Below are positions 1-12,536 of a stretch of DNA of 64,000 bases, piece by piece (the first letter of the stretch is position 1; every line of letters starts with the position of its first letter). The translations under genes were made by a program, and so were the position numbers. The stretch spans positions 112,501 through 176,500 of the forward strand of contig NC_135165.1 in the NCBI RefSeq assembly GCF_050948215.1. The letters run 5' to 3'. The notes beneath the pieces are model-generated. The model was not told the origin of the DNA and ran no database searches. It worked only from the letters and a program-made list of their open reading frames with translations. The DNA comes from Halictus rubicundus. Taxonomy: Eukaryota > Arthropoda > Insecta > Hymenoptera > Halictidae.

Positions 1-1021
1 TACCCGTCGAAATATGTAAACGGCAAATCGATCTTCTCGACGGACGACCGACCACGCTTTTTTGTTTGTCTCGATATACATATTACAAGACAACAAAAAA
101 CAAATAAATAGATATATATGTATATATATATATACATATATACATCAGGTTTAGTAAGGGGAAAACGAGAAAAATAACCAAAAGAGTAAAAAAAAACACA
201 ATCTTTCGTACAGAACAACGCCCGTGTGAACAAAGAAAAAACAACAAAAAAATAAACAAAAACGCGCGTGATTAACCGAAGAACCCTCGGCCGCGAAAAA
301 AAAGGCGAGAAAGGGTCGCGATAAAATGGCGTACATTATTACATGCTGCAGCACCAACGACCACGCGTTTTACTCACGCCTCACGCGGGATGAGTTTTCG
401 GGCTTAATTATACTTAGTGCGAGATCGCTGAAATTTTCGCGCGCGCGAAGCAAAGCGAGAGCATTAAAACGAACGCGAGGATTCTAAGCGCAGTGGAAAT
501 AGCCGAACAAACAAAAAAGTGAATAAACAAGCGTAGTGGAAAAGTAACGAGTGTCTCGCAACCAACAAATAAACCAACAAAAAAGGCAAAAAAAAGAAAC
601 AAAAGCAAAAAGAAAACAGAAAAAGTGGAAGACGTAACAGACGGATGTTTAAAAAAGAGAACAACGTTCGCCGCGACGGAATCGGTGAATCGAAACCGGT
701 GACGGGCGGAATCCCCGGTCGCCGCGAAATCTCAGCGGGAAATTCAAAAATCGGACGCCGACGAAGTCGAGCGGCGTCGACCGGCGCCGTCGCGGTCCGC
801 GTTCGCGTGCAATAATACAAAACATATAAACAATATTAATATCATTATATACAACATTTTTACGACATATACGAAATACGATGTAGAGAGAAAATAAAAC
901 AAGCAGGTGAGAACAAGTTTAGGATAACATTACTTGTTGTTGTCTACCATAGTGTTGTAGTTATATACAATTACAAGATAGAACACTAACTATAGATAAG
1001 CAGAACGTGTGCGAGAGACAA

Positions 1022-1024
<3 letters not shown>

Positions 1025-1093
<69 letters not shown>
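1025..1093. repeat. (GA)n microsatellite
   Basis: Uninterrupted GA dinucleotide tract of about 68 bases, followed by more imperfect GA-rich sequence to about 1220. Confidence 0.95.
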
Positions 1094-1096
<3 letters not shown>

Positions 1097-1671
1097 GCGA
1101 TAGAGGCAAAGAGATAGCGAGAGAGAGAGAAAGAGAGAGTGTGTGCGTTAGTATGTGCGTGTGCGAGAGAAAATGTCTATACAAACAAGAGCGAGAATGG
1201 GAGAGAGAGAGAAAGGAATCAGCGCAATTGTCGAGCGTACATGTTACTATTATAGCGATTATATATATTCACATATATATGTACTGTACATATACCTATG
1301 TGTATATATATACATAACCGAGGAAGTTAATTACTCGAAACAACCAGCAAAACCAAGAGAAAAAAAAACAAGGGAAGAAATCAATGATTAACAATTATAT
1401 ACAGAAGTCTATACATATAAACTTTATTTAAAAAACGTGTGTGCCTATGTGCGCACGTGCGTACGCGCGCGTACGTGCGGACATACTTCGATAGTCCTGA
1501 ATTCGCCTGGTTCCGATCCGAAACGACCCGAAACGACCCGAAATGACCCGCCCTGTTCCTCAGAAGCCCGCTGTTCTCTCTTTTGGCCCTTGAACCCTGC
1601 CACCGTGCCCTCATTTTCTTGCCTGCGCCTGTGTCCCTTTCCCTCTCTCTTTCTTTCTCCCCCCTCCCGCT

Positions 1672-1676
<5 letters not shown>

Positions 1677-1724
<48 letters not shown>
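1677..1724. repeat. (CT)n microsatellite
   Basis: CT dinucleotide tract of about 46 bases inside a longer pyrimidine-rich run (about 1620-1800). Confidence 0.95.
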
Positions 1725-1726
<2 letters not shown>

Positions 1727-2129
1727 CTCTCGCTCTCTTTATCTCTCTGTCGAAATATCTATCTATCTATATCTCTCCCCCACCCTCCCCCTTCCCCTAT
1801 ATTCTTCACACGCACTTGCGCACATATCCATGACGCATTACCGTAGCCGTGTTGTGTAGGGAATGTCTTTAACGAATAAGAATACGATTTCTCATGTTAC
1901 ATGTTATACGAAGAAAAAACTTGCAGCAAAAGCAACACACAAAAAAAAAAATAAAATAAATAAATACATAAATAAAACTACTAATGGTATTATAAACGAA
2001 GAAAAAAATGGTAAAACGAGACGAGTCTCTTCTCCGGTCAGTTGCAGGATCGCTACGAACGTCGTCGAATCAATATATTCCCATTGTGCAACAAAAAATG
2101 GAGACAAGAAACGAACGAATTGCGGAGAG

Positions 2130-2131
<2 letters not shown>

Positions 2132-2177
<46 letters not shown>
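2132..2177. repeat. (GA)n microsatellite
   Basis: GA dinucleotide tract of about 45 bases. Confidence 0.95.
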
Positions 2178-2178
<1 letters not shown>

Positions 2179-3338
2179 GGTTTTCGGGGGAGAATAAGAG
2201 ACAGAAATGTAATACACGTATAGGGAGAAGACGGGAAAGAAAGAGGGGAAAGGCGTGATACGCGAGGTGACGAAGGGAGAAGGTGTTTTGTTAAAATGAA
2301 CCCGTATCGTTGATGGAAGAGTCGCGAACTTCGATGCCGGAAATGTTATCACCGATCGGGCGAGAATCAATTTCGCGTTTTCGATTGCGTCGACGGTCCA
2401 TTCTCGTGTTCATAGATCCGCGGTGGAGCTCGCGAAGACTCCGACCGGTCTCCCATCCTGTTTCTTCCATCGACTATACGGCTGGCTCTGTAAATTACAA
2501 CGTTGTTCGTGTCACTTGTTGGTGGACCGTGGATCTTCCCGCGATCGTTCCGCCTGCGAAATCGTTCCACTAACCTTGGAAAGACTGCAGGAAGCTTCTG
2601 GGAAGCTCGACGATTCCAAGATACATATTCGCACTTTACCTACCGGAAACCTAACTGTTTAAGCCTAAAAGTATACTCTTAAATAATAATTCTCAAAGAT
2701 GTTACCGGATTATCTTCCCGGAAGCGACTTGTTAGGACGCTTCTTGGAAAAATTTGTTAATTGATTTATACACACATATATATAATATATAGTTGGGAAT
2801 CAGAGAATTTAATATATTGTAAAATTTATTCCGCTAGGTAATGTGTTGAAAGTACGTTGTTTATATTGTCTGCGATATTTGTAAAAATTATTCGTCGTTG
2901 CTTGCGTCTTCAAGATCGAGCATACATCGTTTTCAACCCCCATACGATCTTCGTGTAAAAATTCACCTATTTTCGATTTCTGCGTACAGATTTACTGTGT
3001 TCCTTTAGAATGCGAGCTTATGAACGAAATACCATTGACTAAATGAAATTGAAAAAAGGAAAATTGGTGTGAAAATTGCGAAAAACCTTTCAGCGGCTAT
3101 TTCTGAAGAACGTACGAGGATTGACTAAACAAACTGCTGGATCTTTACAGGGTTAACAAATTCTTTGTTGAAACTGTAATATGAAAAGATGAAAATTCTC
3201 GTATAAATAACGGCATGGGTGTCGATTAACGTGAACGCCCCCGGTCCACCACTTATTATTACGGCTATTAGCATTCTAATTATTGTTACTATTATTGCTA
3301 CCGGTATGTGTGTACATGTATACATGTATAGCAGTGTG

Positions 3339-3540
3339 TACGTATGTACAGGGTGTATCAAAAGTAATGGTCATCCACATGTCCTGCGGGTGAATCTACA
3401 GCTCTGGCTCATCGGTGGACATTTGTCAAAGAAACTTGCAGCAAAATTGTTGATAACAAAGAAAATTGCTGTTAAAGAAGGCTTTTTTTACATCAACAGC
3501 TTCTACCGATCGAGAAGAGAAAAAACTTGAAAGGAACCAT
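3339..3540 (+). repeat. Left arm of a diverged inverted repeat pair
   Basis: This arm starts with TACAGGGTGTATCAAAAG, the kind of terminus seen in insect mariner-like elements. It contains TAATGGTCATCC and ATCGGTGGACATTT. Both words recur in the opposite orientation at 4855-5058. The two arms are clearly related but diverged, with only blocks of identity. Confidence 0.5.
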
Positions 3541-4854
3541 GTGTCGCAAAAATGTGTTTGCAAAATTCGATTGTGTGGATTTATACGTATAGAGAGAAGC
3601 CTACTACAACAGTCGACCTGGCCGTGTCGATCAGACGGAACAGAATCGTGTGCGTGCCTCGAGACAAACGACATATGTACATATATGTATGTAAAGGGAC
3701 ATTCGTCGCTGGGCCTGCACCACAAGTCATTGTCATTGCATATATAATTTGAAGGTGCAAAATATAAAAGAAAACCCTATTGTCGAACGTTATACGTACG
3801 AATACTGATCCTAGATCAGAAAATGCTAATGTAAAGTGTACTTGGAAATTTTTCAGAATCTTCTGATCCTTCGTCAGATCCGCAGCACACAGCTGACAGC
3901 GCACAGCACACTCAATGTGGATTGTGGGCACATTTTCCGACGCAGTTTCTCACATATGTCTACTTTGTTTCTAACCACTTGCAACGCGTTTCAAAACTTG
4001 TCTTTTATGTCGTCTATTCAAGAATGTGAACTCGAAGGAATCGAATGTCCGAAGAATCGTCGCAAGAATCGATGTATCGCCAGATGATTCTCGAAACGAT
4101 TTCTTTCGTTTCAATCGATACATTGTATGCTGCGAGAGCAGAGTTTTCGCGCCGAAATCGTACTAACCGCTTCGCTCTCACGGACCTGTTATGTCGCGAC
4201 GCAATACCGCTCGTGAGATTCTACAAACGACATATCTCGCGTGCTTCGTTATTCGATTCATCGGTTACTTCCATATATTATACCGCATCACTGATAAAAC
4301 GATTTCTAAATGGTGGCATCGTCGCCTACTCCCGCGAACAGCTAAATGGGCATTGACTGACACAACATGGCATAATAACATTTTCTCGGCAGAATTTGGT
4401 TACCCTGTTTTCGTATCTAGCGTTTATAGACTCTGAGCGTCTGACCTGCCTTGCCTAGTATATGGTATAGACTGTGACCGTACACGTCCGTGGAAGCCAA
4501 GTCCGGTTCAAATCGAAGTATGTATGTATTATGTTCGCTGTCATGATTTTCTAAAGTGTGTTGTGTAGAGTTTTCTACAGTGTGCTGTGGATCCGACGGG
4601 GGAACCGATGATTCTGAAAAATTGGTAAGTGTAGTTTACACTAGTATTTGATAATATAGGTTTTGTATTCGTACGTATAACATTGAATACAAGGTTTTCT
4701 TTCATACTTTGCAACTTCAAATTGACGATTCGAACGGGCAGGGTGACAATGACTTGGTACAGGCTTAGCGGCGAATGCTCTTCAAATTTCGTTTGTCACG
4801 GTCAGATGGACCGTGTAGCAGGCTTTTGTCTATACGTATAACTCCACACAATCA

Positions 4855-5058
4855 AATTTTGCTAAAACTTGAACGGCTTGTATCTCTTTTTCGGCTTTTC
4901 TCGATGCATAGAAAGAAGGTGTTCATGTGAAAAAAAGCGTTTAAAAAGGTTTCTCGAGAAATGTCCACCGATACAGAGGCGTAGAACGGATCCGTAGGAC
5001 GGATGACCATTAGTTTTGTGCAGAGAAACATACTGTACATACGTATAGACACGTACGT
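4855..5058 (-). repeat. Right arm of a diverged inverted repeat pair
   Basis: Read on the minus strand this arm contains ACGTATGTACAG, then TAATGGTCATCC, then ATCGGTGGACATTT, in the same order as the left arm at 3339-3540. About 1.3 kb lies between the arms and has no intact transposase frame that I can recognise. Confidence 0.5.
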
Positions 5059-6323
5059 ATGTTTGGCAGCAGCGGCGTTCCTTTATTCGTGGCTCGATTC
5101 CTTTCCCTCGTTTCACCCCGCCACCCGTTTGCTGTGCCAGAATCACCGATCCAGCCTCTCCTCGTCTGTGGCAAAAAGGATCGACCCTCTGAAAAAACCG
5201 ACGGATATGCTGACGCGCTAGATCGCTGATCATCCCCTGTCTGACTTGTCCGTCTCCCTTTTGCGCTGACCTAATATGTACAACGACAACGTTCGCGTTC
5301 GAACGTCTGAACTTCCACGTTCCGGGTGCGAAGTAAAACGGCGCTTATTCGTTCGTTTCGATGGGTTTTTATTCTCCGGTTGCCTCGAGAATTAATGAAA
5401 CCGCGGCGAGCGCCGTGTAAGGTTCAAGGGGCCGGGCGATCCTCAAAATCGGATTCCCGAAGAACGCGATCGAAGCGTCAGCGTGTTGCACCAACGGCAG
5501 AAAGAATGCAAGCGGCGGAGACGAGGGGATGCGCGATCTCGGAAACAGTACATCGGACATATACGGGTGAACGATGCCCTGCGTTGTGTATCCTTTTTTC
5601 GACGTTGTCTTTCTCTCCCCCTTTTTTGTTCTGCCCTCCTCTTAACGAGTGAACTTTGACCGAGGAGTCCTCACGGCACGGCGTAGATGGGAAAAGTCGG
5701 GCGGTGGGTTTTATCGATCATTGAGAAGCAGAAGACACATATATACGCATTATTCCGTACCAAGTACGGCTAGAAGCTACCGAGTAATTTAATATAGAAT
5801 TATAAAACAGTCAACTGTATCGCGATTAACGGAGCACGAACGAAGAAAGGCCTGCATCGACCATGTTTCCTCTCCAGAAACTTTTAAACCTCCCGACTCC
5901 CTCCTCTCCCCTCTTCCTGCCACACCGAGAATTTCCCTTCCCCCCACCCCCCGTTATTCTAATAATTCCTGCCTCCCTCTAACCCTCAACAAGAAACAAG
6001 AAAACATATTGTAATCTATTGTAGATTGTTGTAGATAAATTATACGGTTTGACCGTACATTGTTACTTTTTGTCGACAATATAAAATACACAGATATATA
6101 AGTAAGCCTTTCTCTGGTTTGCATATTCCCCCCTGCTCAATCTAATAACAATCTAAATCATTTAATTTCTTCTCCTTCCTTCCTTCCTTCCTTCCTTATT
6201 TTTAATCTAAACTATTTTCTATTAATCTCGCCTTTTCACCCAGTCTGTTCTATTTAATCCGAACAAGTTGCAGAACTTTTTCAAGGTAGCACCAAGTCTA
6301 AAATTGTTCTCGTTTCAATTGCT

Positions 6324-6329
6324 TTTATT
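6324..6329 (-). terminator. Polyadenylation signal of DMAP1
   Basis: AATAAA on the minus strand, about 80 bases past the DMAP1 stop codon. It is the nearest canonical signal downstream. Confidence 0.55.
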
Positions 6330-6410
6330 CCGCGCTTATATACGCTTATATACCGCGCATCGACGCTTACAAAATAATTATATACAGCTAGGAGAAGAAA
6401 CTGGTTCGTT

Positions 6411-8010
6411 TCAGAGCGAAGTAATTGTCGGCATGCTCGGAGATCCCACCACGTCTATTATATCCGCTTTCACTTCCGGCTCGGTTTTTGGTAGCAGCGC
6501 TGGAGGTATCGTCAGTGTCTGAAAATTGTGTTTTAGTATATATTTTCATCAAGAATTTGATCGACGGCTTTGAAATGTTACCTTTCCAGGAGCGAGAGCT
6601 TCGTACTGATGCCTCAACGATTGCAACTCGTAATCACAAGTTGACAGAGCGCTTCTGAGCTCGTAATGTAAAACAATGTCGCTTCTAAGTTCATTGAATT
6701 GTTGACAAATCTGTTCCGTGGGCGGTGGATTCAATTCTAAAGAAAAATCGCATTAGTATTGGCTCGAAAATAATCAAGATACGTTGAACAGGAAAATCGT
6801 CAACTCCTAACCTAATCTCAATTCATTGAGCATTTGCTCGATACCCTTCATTTTCTTCTGACCTAAGCTGCTTGGCAACTTTATTCTCTGAGAACGAAGC
6901 GAAACGCCGCTATTCTTAAAATCCGGGAACTTGATGCCAGCCGATTCGACGGTCTGAAAATAAAGATACAAATTGTATTATCCGCGTGATTCGTTCTGGC
7001 GTAAAGACGTTACGATCAATTATTTACATGAGAAGTATCGGTCTTGTTTGGTCTATTTCTAGAGGAAGCTCCGCTCTTCTTTGTAGGTTTCCTTTCATTC
7101 TTCCTTGGATCGGCTTGATGATCGGCAGCAGTTATCAGCTTCTGTAAATCTTGCGTTTTCCTGTCCCTTTCCTTCTTTCGCTGCTCAATCTTTCTTAATT
7201 CGGCCAGTAACATTTGCTCCTCTTCTACTTGTTCCGGTGTTCTTTCAAACAATTTTTTTAACTGTTCTTTCCTACGCTTCTCATGCTCTGCGTCAAATAC
7301 ATACACCTTATCGCTATGAGACTTTGCTTTCGTAAGAGCAGCGCATACTTGATAATACCTAAACGATTGAAAAAAACATATATACATATATATGAATATA
7401 CATTAGTAAGTGTACAACAAACACGAATAAAAAGATATACAATATTTCCTCGCCTCTCTTTCAAATCCTCCACGGATCTAGCAGGAAACTTGGTACGATC
7501 CCATCTGTCTTTTATTATTATAAACCTCAGATCGAATCTTCTGCATAGATCGAAGAGGTGATCCGTTTCTGCTCTGGTCCACCCATTTGTTACTAAATGT
7601 TGAACGTATTCTGCGTTAGTGTAGGTAGGGATAGGAACCTTCTTATTGAATTTAGCAAAGGGATATTCCTTCCCAGCGTCAGCAACTCGTCTCCAATGGT
7701 GGAAAACTGCTCCGTCGGTTCTCGCAGGATTAGTAAAAGGTGTCCACTTCCATGGTCTAACCTTTTTCATACCGAGCTTGGCCCTGACCTGTTTGTATCC
7801 TTTCGCTGTGTCCGTCGGAAACAGCGGTGGCACATCGTTGTTGTCCTTGCACAACAATGCAAACACCTCACGGTGCATACCCTCTGGTCGTTTTGGTACT
7901 TTGTACTCATATTTCTTCCGGTTTTTTTTCTCGGCTCCGATAATCGACTCTTTCGTGAGCTCGCTGGTTGTCGGCACTTCGATGTCCAATATATCGCGTA
8001 CGTCAGCCAT
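6411..8010 (-). CDS. DMAP1: DNA methyltransferase 1-associated protein 1 (DMAP1)
   Basis: DMAP1 is a nuclear subunit of the NuA4/TIP60 histone acetyltransferase and SRCAP/SWR1 H2A.Z-exchange complexes. Exons on the minus strand: 8010-7454, 7358-7028, 6953-6812, 6736-6582, 6518-6411. Phases agree throughout, giving 430 codons; human DMAP1 is 467. The start is MADVRDILDIE. The SANT/Myb-like segment lies near residues 130-180 (TNGWTRAETDHLFDLCRRFD). SVEDLKER then joins YYQVCAALTKAK, followed by a charged coiled coil (RRKEQLKKLFERTPEQVEEE, then RKKERDRKTQDLQKLI) and the conserved KFPDF and LRSQRIKLPSS blocks. The C-terminus keeps IIDVVG before a TITSL ending. The exon 1/exon 2 junction requires a GC-AG intron, because exon 1 ends GAGAG before GCGAGG and no GT donor keeps the conserved ERYY junction. 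The gene points away from the next gene (Ndae1). Confidence 0.95.
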
Positions 8011-8096
8011 TCTTCCTAATATTCACTAGCTCCGTTTATGGTTCGTCTACATCTGTCGTTTTGAGGTTACGAATGCTACCGAATGCTACCCAGCTG

Positions 8097-8152
8097 CCAG
8101 AGAAGATACGAGATACGAGAGTGAGTGCTGGTGAGTGCTCACGCTAGGGGGT
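8097..8152. repeat. Possible diverged copy of the 53.8-kb TIR end
   Basis: It starts CCAGAGA, has GAGAGTGAGTGCT, and ends GTGAGTGCTCACGC. That is the same word order as the terminal repeat of the element at 53821-54690, with short insertions. It lies just upstream of DMAP1. The call is by eye only. Confidence 0.35.
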
Positions 8153-9285
8153 TCCAGCGTTCCGACTTTTGCGACATCGCCTTTTTAGCATGGAACAGAA
8201 CCATGTCTACGTTTTTTAGCATGGAATAGAACCATGTCTGAACATGCCAAAATTATTCAAACAACGTTATTTGAAGGTCCGAATAAGAAAAGTACATGAA
8301 TTTCATTTTATATAAAGCATAACACATTTTTTGGACTTGTAATTAATATTCGATACTCACGATTTTGAACATCTAGTTTAGATTACATAGTAAGCTACTC
8401 CTTCTAACGTCCCCAAACAACTCAATTAATTTTCGAACAATTTTAAATTTCCCCTCACACAAGTACTAAATTCATCATATTATTCTTGTAATCTGATGGT
8501 AGTGTCGTTTAATAAATACAGTTTAATAAGGCATCCATGCCCGTGCGGGCATCCGGACGCCCGGCGGGCATTCGGGATTACCTGATTCAAACACTTTGTA
8601 AAATTTGCATTCTGAAGTCGGTCATTTCGTATGCAACGATCTACTATAAAACATCGTTGAAACATTTGCTTAAAAACACATTCAAAGTAGAATTCTGTCC
8701 AGCTTGCTTTCTATTAAAAGAAATACTTGGATAAAGCAAAGTTTGCTAAAGAACTTCTCATGGCAACGCGTTCCTTCGACAATTCTAACAGAAGAAAAAT
8801 CAGGAACAAGTCGTTTAAATAGTAGATAAAAGCCAGAGGTAAAAATGTAAAACACAAGGGTACCGTTCAGTCCATTCAACTTGTACATTTCCGGTGTGTC
8901 TTTGCCAGGGAATTAGTTAATAATGATTAAAACAAGATGGATAAATCGGTGTGCGCCGTCAGGGCTGTTCTCGGCGAGAGCGATGCCGGCACGTGGATCA
9001 ATACCGAAGAGGGTGAAGGCAGCCGCCTCTCCACCGTCCGCGAGTAGCAGTATGCTCGCGCCGCGGGTACGCGCCGCACGCTCTACGCCCGAGCCTTCGT
9101 ATTCAGTTCGCCAGGGAACAGGAATTCGAACGGAAGCGGCGATATCGTTCGCGCGTTCCTCCCTAGCTTGGCCTGATCTCCGGTTTTCGAGCGGTTGGCC
9201 CTCGCGCTCCTTCCGGTTCGACAGGACTCACCCTTCCCGACCGCGAAAGGATGTCACCTGCCTGCGATCCGCTCCGAATCTTCGA

Positions 9286-9431
<146 letters not shown>

Positions 9432-12332
9432 GCTTGCGCGTTCAACTTTCTCGGTGTTTGACCCCCGTTCGCCACCACTCTCGAAAACCCTTTCTCCTTC
9501 TCCGACACCTGTCACGATGTTCCCATGGAGGAACGCACCCTGGCCCTTCGCCCCCATCTCATCTGTTGCTCCGGACTTATGCTAATGACTGCGCTGGAAA
9601 CGTCTTAGCAACAGTCTCTCTGTATACGATCTCCGACTCGCTCGCGTTGTTTCCGGTTCGTTTCTTCGCTCGTTCGAGCAATGAGCGCAGGGGAATTGGC
9701 GTGTCTCTTGATTCAGATTCGTGCGGGGTCGTCGGCTGTTTGATAGCGCGACACCGCGCCGCGCCGGAACGGCATCAGAATCGCGTCGATGTGTTCGAAT
9801 TGTTCGTAATGTGTGTCCTAACACGTTCGCTGCGCTAAAATTCACTAAAATATATATATATACATAGGTCTAAGTCTAAGTCGACAACAGTCCAAAGTCG
9901 GACAACAATTGTGGCTGCGAGAAAAAACAAATTCCCAGCCAGTCCCAGTCCTGTTGCCAGGTCTCGCATGCGTTTCAACCCTCTCGTTTCTTGTTGGCTT
10001 CCATGCAGCCGAGGATTCTGTGTTCGTGGGGAAGGTGAATGGTCGTTCGCGCGGCTTAGAACGTTGGAGGTCCCGGTGGCCAGTGATCAAGATCCGTCGC
10101 CGTTGTTTCGATCAGTGCACCGATCCAGCGACGATGCAGACCGCCTGATCGAGGATCGCGACCCCGAATTGCGAGAGCCAAAGGAACGCGGCCGTGGGGC
10201 GTTCGAGTTTGCCATTCTGTGAATCATAGGGTGAGTATCGGCCTTCCTGTCTTGTCCCTATATTTTGTCTTGTCCCTGTCGACATATTAGGCGAAATTCC
10301 GGCGAACGTTTCGTTGGGCGGCAAACAATTCCGAAAATCATGCGAGTCATCGTTTTGAATGAAACTGTGCGAGATTCGAAACACAGAGTCCATAAAATTA
10401 TTTTATTTTCAATCCGACGAGACTCGGAAGGCAATAAATTAATTTCTACTTACTTCCTGTTTTGCCGAGTTGCTGCAGACAGCGTTGATTTTACAGAAGG
10501 ATCCAAGGTATTTATTTTCAATTGGTAACACTCTGAAGGCAACGAATTAGCTTTTACTTACCTCTTGTTTTTCTTAAGTCTATTGGACTGGGGCTGATTC
10601 GGTTAAAAGTTTTTCAGTTTCTCGTCTTGTTCCTTATTTGCGATCGTCGATTCGATTTTTGTCTGCTGTGGATCTCGTAAAGTTTCTCGTAAAAGTTCAA
10701 TTGAAAACACACAAGACTGGAGTCGCAGACACTTGAGATGACAACGTTGAACAGAAAAATGGAGCACTTGGGAATGCTTGTTAACGCGTTTTGCAGTTCC
10801 GTGTGTCTCGTATATGGGTCACGGTGCTCTTAAATTGAAGATTAATAAGTTTCAAAAGATCTACAAGTAAAAGCAAAATTAATCTGGAAAGTTGCTTGAA
10901 ACTGGTCGAATGTCACAATACAGTTACTGTCTCTTTCTTCTTATTCGAACGTGTCAAGGATGTTTGTATCGGATAAATGTTGGAGAGTAAAATGATGCTC
11001 TCGAGAGCAAAATGCTAATTAGCTGTACGTCGGCCATGCTGGTTTTTAATTGAAAGTTAATAAGTTATGCGAACGGGGACAACACGTAGAAGTAAAATTA
11101 TCCTGCAAAAGTTGTTTGAAACTGGTGTAATGGTGGTCGCTGTATTGCTTCGAAACGTGGTCATTGTTCCATCATTGTTAATGAGGCTTTTAAGCGGACG
11201 TGCCTGGTTTTTTTTCAGATAAAAATTCCTGAAAGTCACATTTCTTGTGACAGCAATCCGTTAGCAATTTTTCACGTTTCCCTAAACATATATCGGAGAG
11301 TCTAATTTGTGGGGCACTGCAGCTCGACTTCGATGGATGAACAAATTGGCATACTTTATTGGTACGCGCGTATTTGAACGGAAGGCGTTAAGGGTAGGTG
11401 AATCGTGCGGCCGCTCGTCCGCGAGAACACTCGAACTAACAAGATCAAATGATCTGCTCGCAGCAGTTTGTGCGCGTCGCGCTCCATGAATCGCGAATTA
11501 CGCTGCTTCGGACAACGATCAACCGGCTACCTCGATAATGAAAAACGTTAACGCGAACGTTAATCGCGGCTCTTCCACGCGTTCTCTCCGAGGTTCGTGA
11601 GAACCGTGAGATATAACTGGTCGGCACCGGTTTCGAGCAGTTTCAACACATTATTCGGTATCCGATGATCGTCGCGTGCGAGTGGTTTTCATCGACGAAC
11701 CCAAGATTTTTCGCGACGTGACCGTCTGCGTTTGCGACATCTGGCGAACGATGGTCCTCCACTGGCGATAACGCGTCGGCTCGCGGTCTGCGAGAACATT
11801 GATAAAACGTAACCAGCAAACGTTCTTTCAGAGAACGTAAGGGAACATCAACGATATGCGTGTAAATGTTCGCGGACTATCAATTAATCTATTTGCTTGG
11901 CACGCGCGTCGCTGTTTGCCGATTACTTTCGCAACACGATAGAAGAGTTTGGAAGACTAGGTTTCCATTTCACTGTGTCGTCGCTCGCTTTTCTTTGAAA
12001 TCGACTCACAGGTTAGACCTGGGAAACCTAGTTCCTCGACCTCTCGGATTTCTTGGCCCAAGACGCGGCCGCGTTGCGTCTAACGAAATCCGCGATGCAG
12101 AGATCCGATCTCCGGAGTCGTGTAATCTGTCGCGATTCTGTATGTTGCCGGGGCACGTGTTGCGTGGAAAATTTACGACAGCCGCGAGCAATAAGCGCTC
12201 CTGCACCCGAGAGTATTTTCGATTGCCCTTGGGAGCAACGATGTAGGGCGAGCGACGTTAACATCGCACACGGTGAAACGAGGAATTACCGGAGTTCTGC
12301 GACACCGACACTTGTCTGGGTTCTTCGTAGTA

Positions 12333-12536
12333 ATGGACATAGATGACGAACGTTCCCGTTCCTTTGGAATTGCTCCGAAGAGCGACCGTTCGAGAAAGGG
12401 GACATCAAAGTTGTACGAAACAATGGAGGACTCTTTGGGTTCGGCAAAGACGGTCGCGGAGGTGGATACAGACATGGAGAACGAGGGCTCTTGGCTCGGG
12501 GAATACACGAAATTGTCCCTAAGAGCAACGGTTTAG
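12333..12536 (+). other. Unassigned small open frame, 67 codons
   Basis: The frame starts MDIDDERSRSFG and ends YTKLSLRATV with a stop. Its composition is more protein-like than the frames around it: acidic and basic blocks, no simple repeat. It has no recognised domain, no clear splice sites and no known neighbour. It may be chance, or a small exon or uORF in the Ndae1 upstream region. Confidence 0.15.

Larger units (their letters stand above)
1..6410. other. Gene-free stretch, low complexity and repeats
   Basis: No reading frame here looks like a real protein; the open frames are short and driven by simple repeats. The first 900 bases are very A-rich on the + strand with several AATAAA-like words, which would fit the 3' UTR of a gene lying to the left, but no coding exon confirms that. 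The rest holds GA and CT tracts, TA-rich runs, a TTCC run near 6175-6200, and the inverted arms described separately. The stretch ends at the DMAP1 stop codon. Confidence 0.5.

Noticed and set aside
1009..1859. Several overlapping frames of 80-140 codons on both strands
   Set aside because: Driven by GA/CT tracts and TA-rich runs; no conserved protein features.
8535..8575. GC-rich palindromic patch considered as a tRNA
   Set aside because: No cloverleaf arms, no A and B box consensus; it is a simple GCCCG/CGGGC palindrome.
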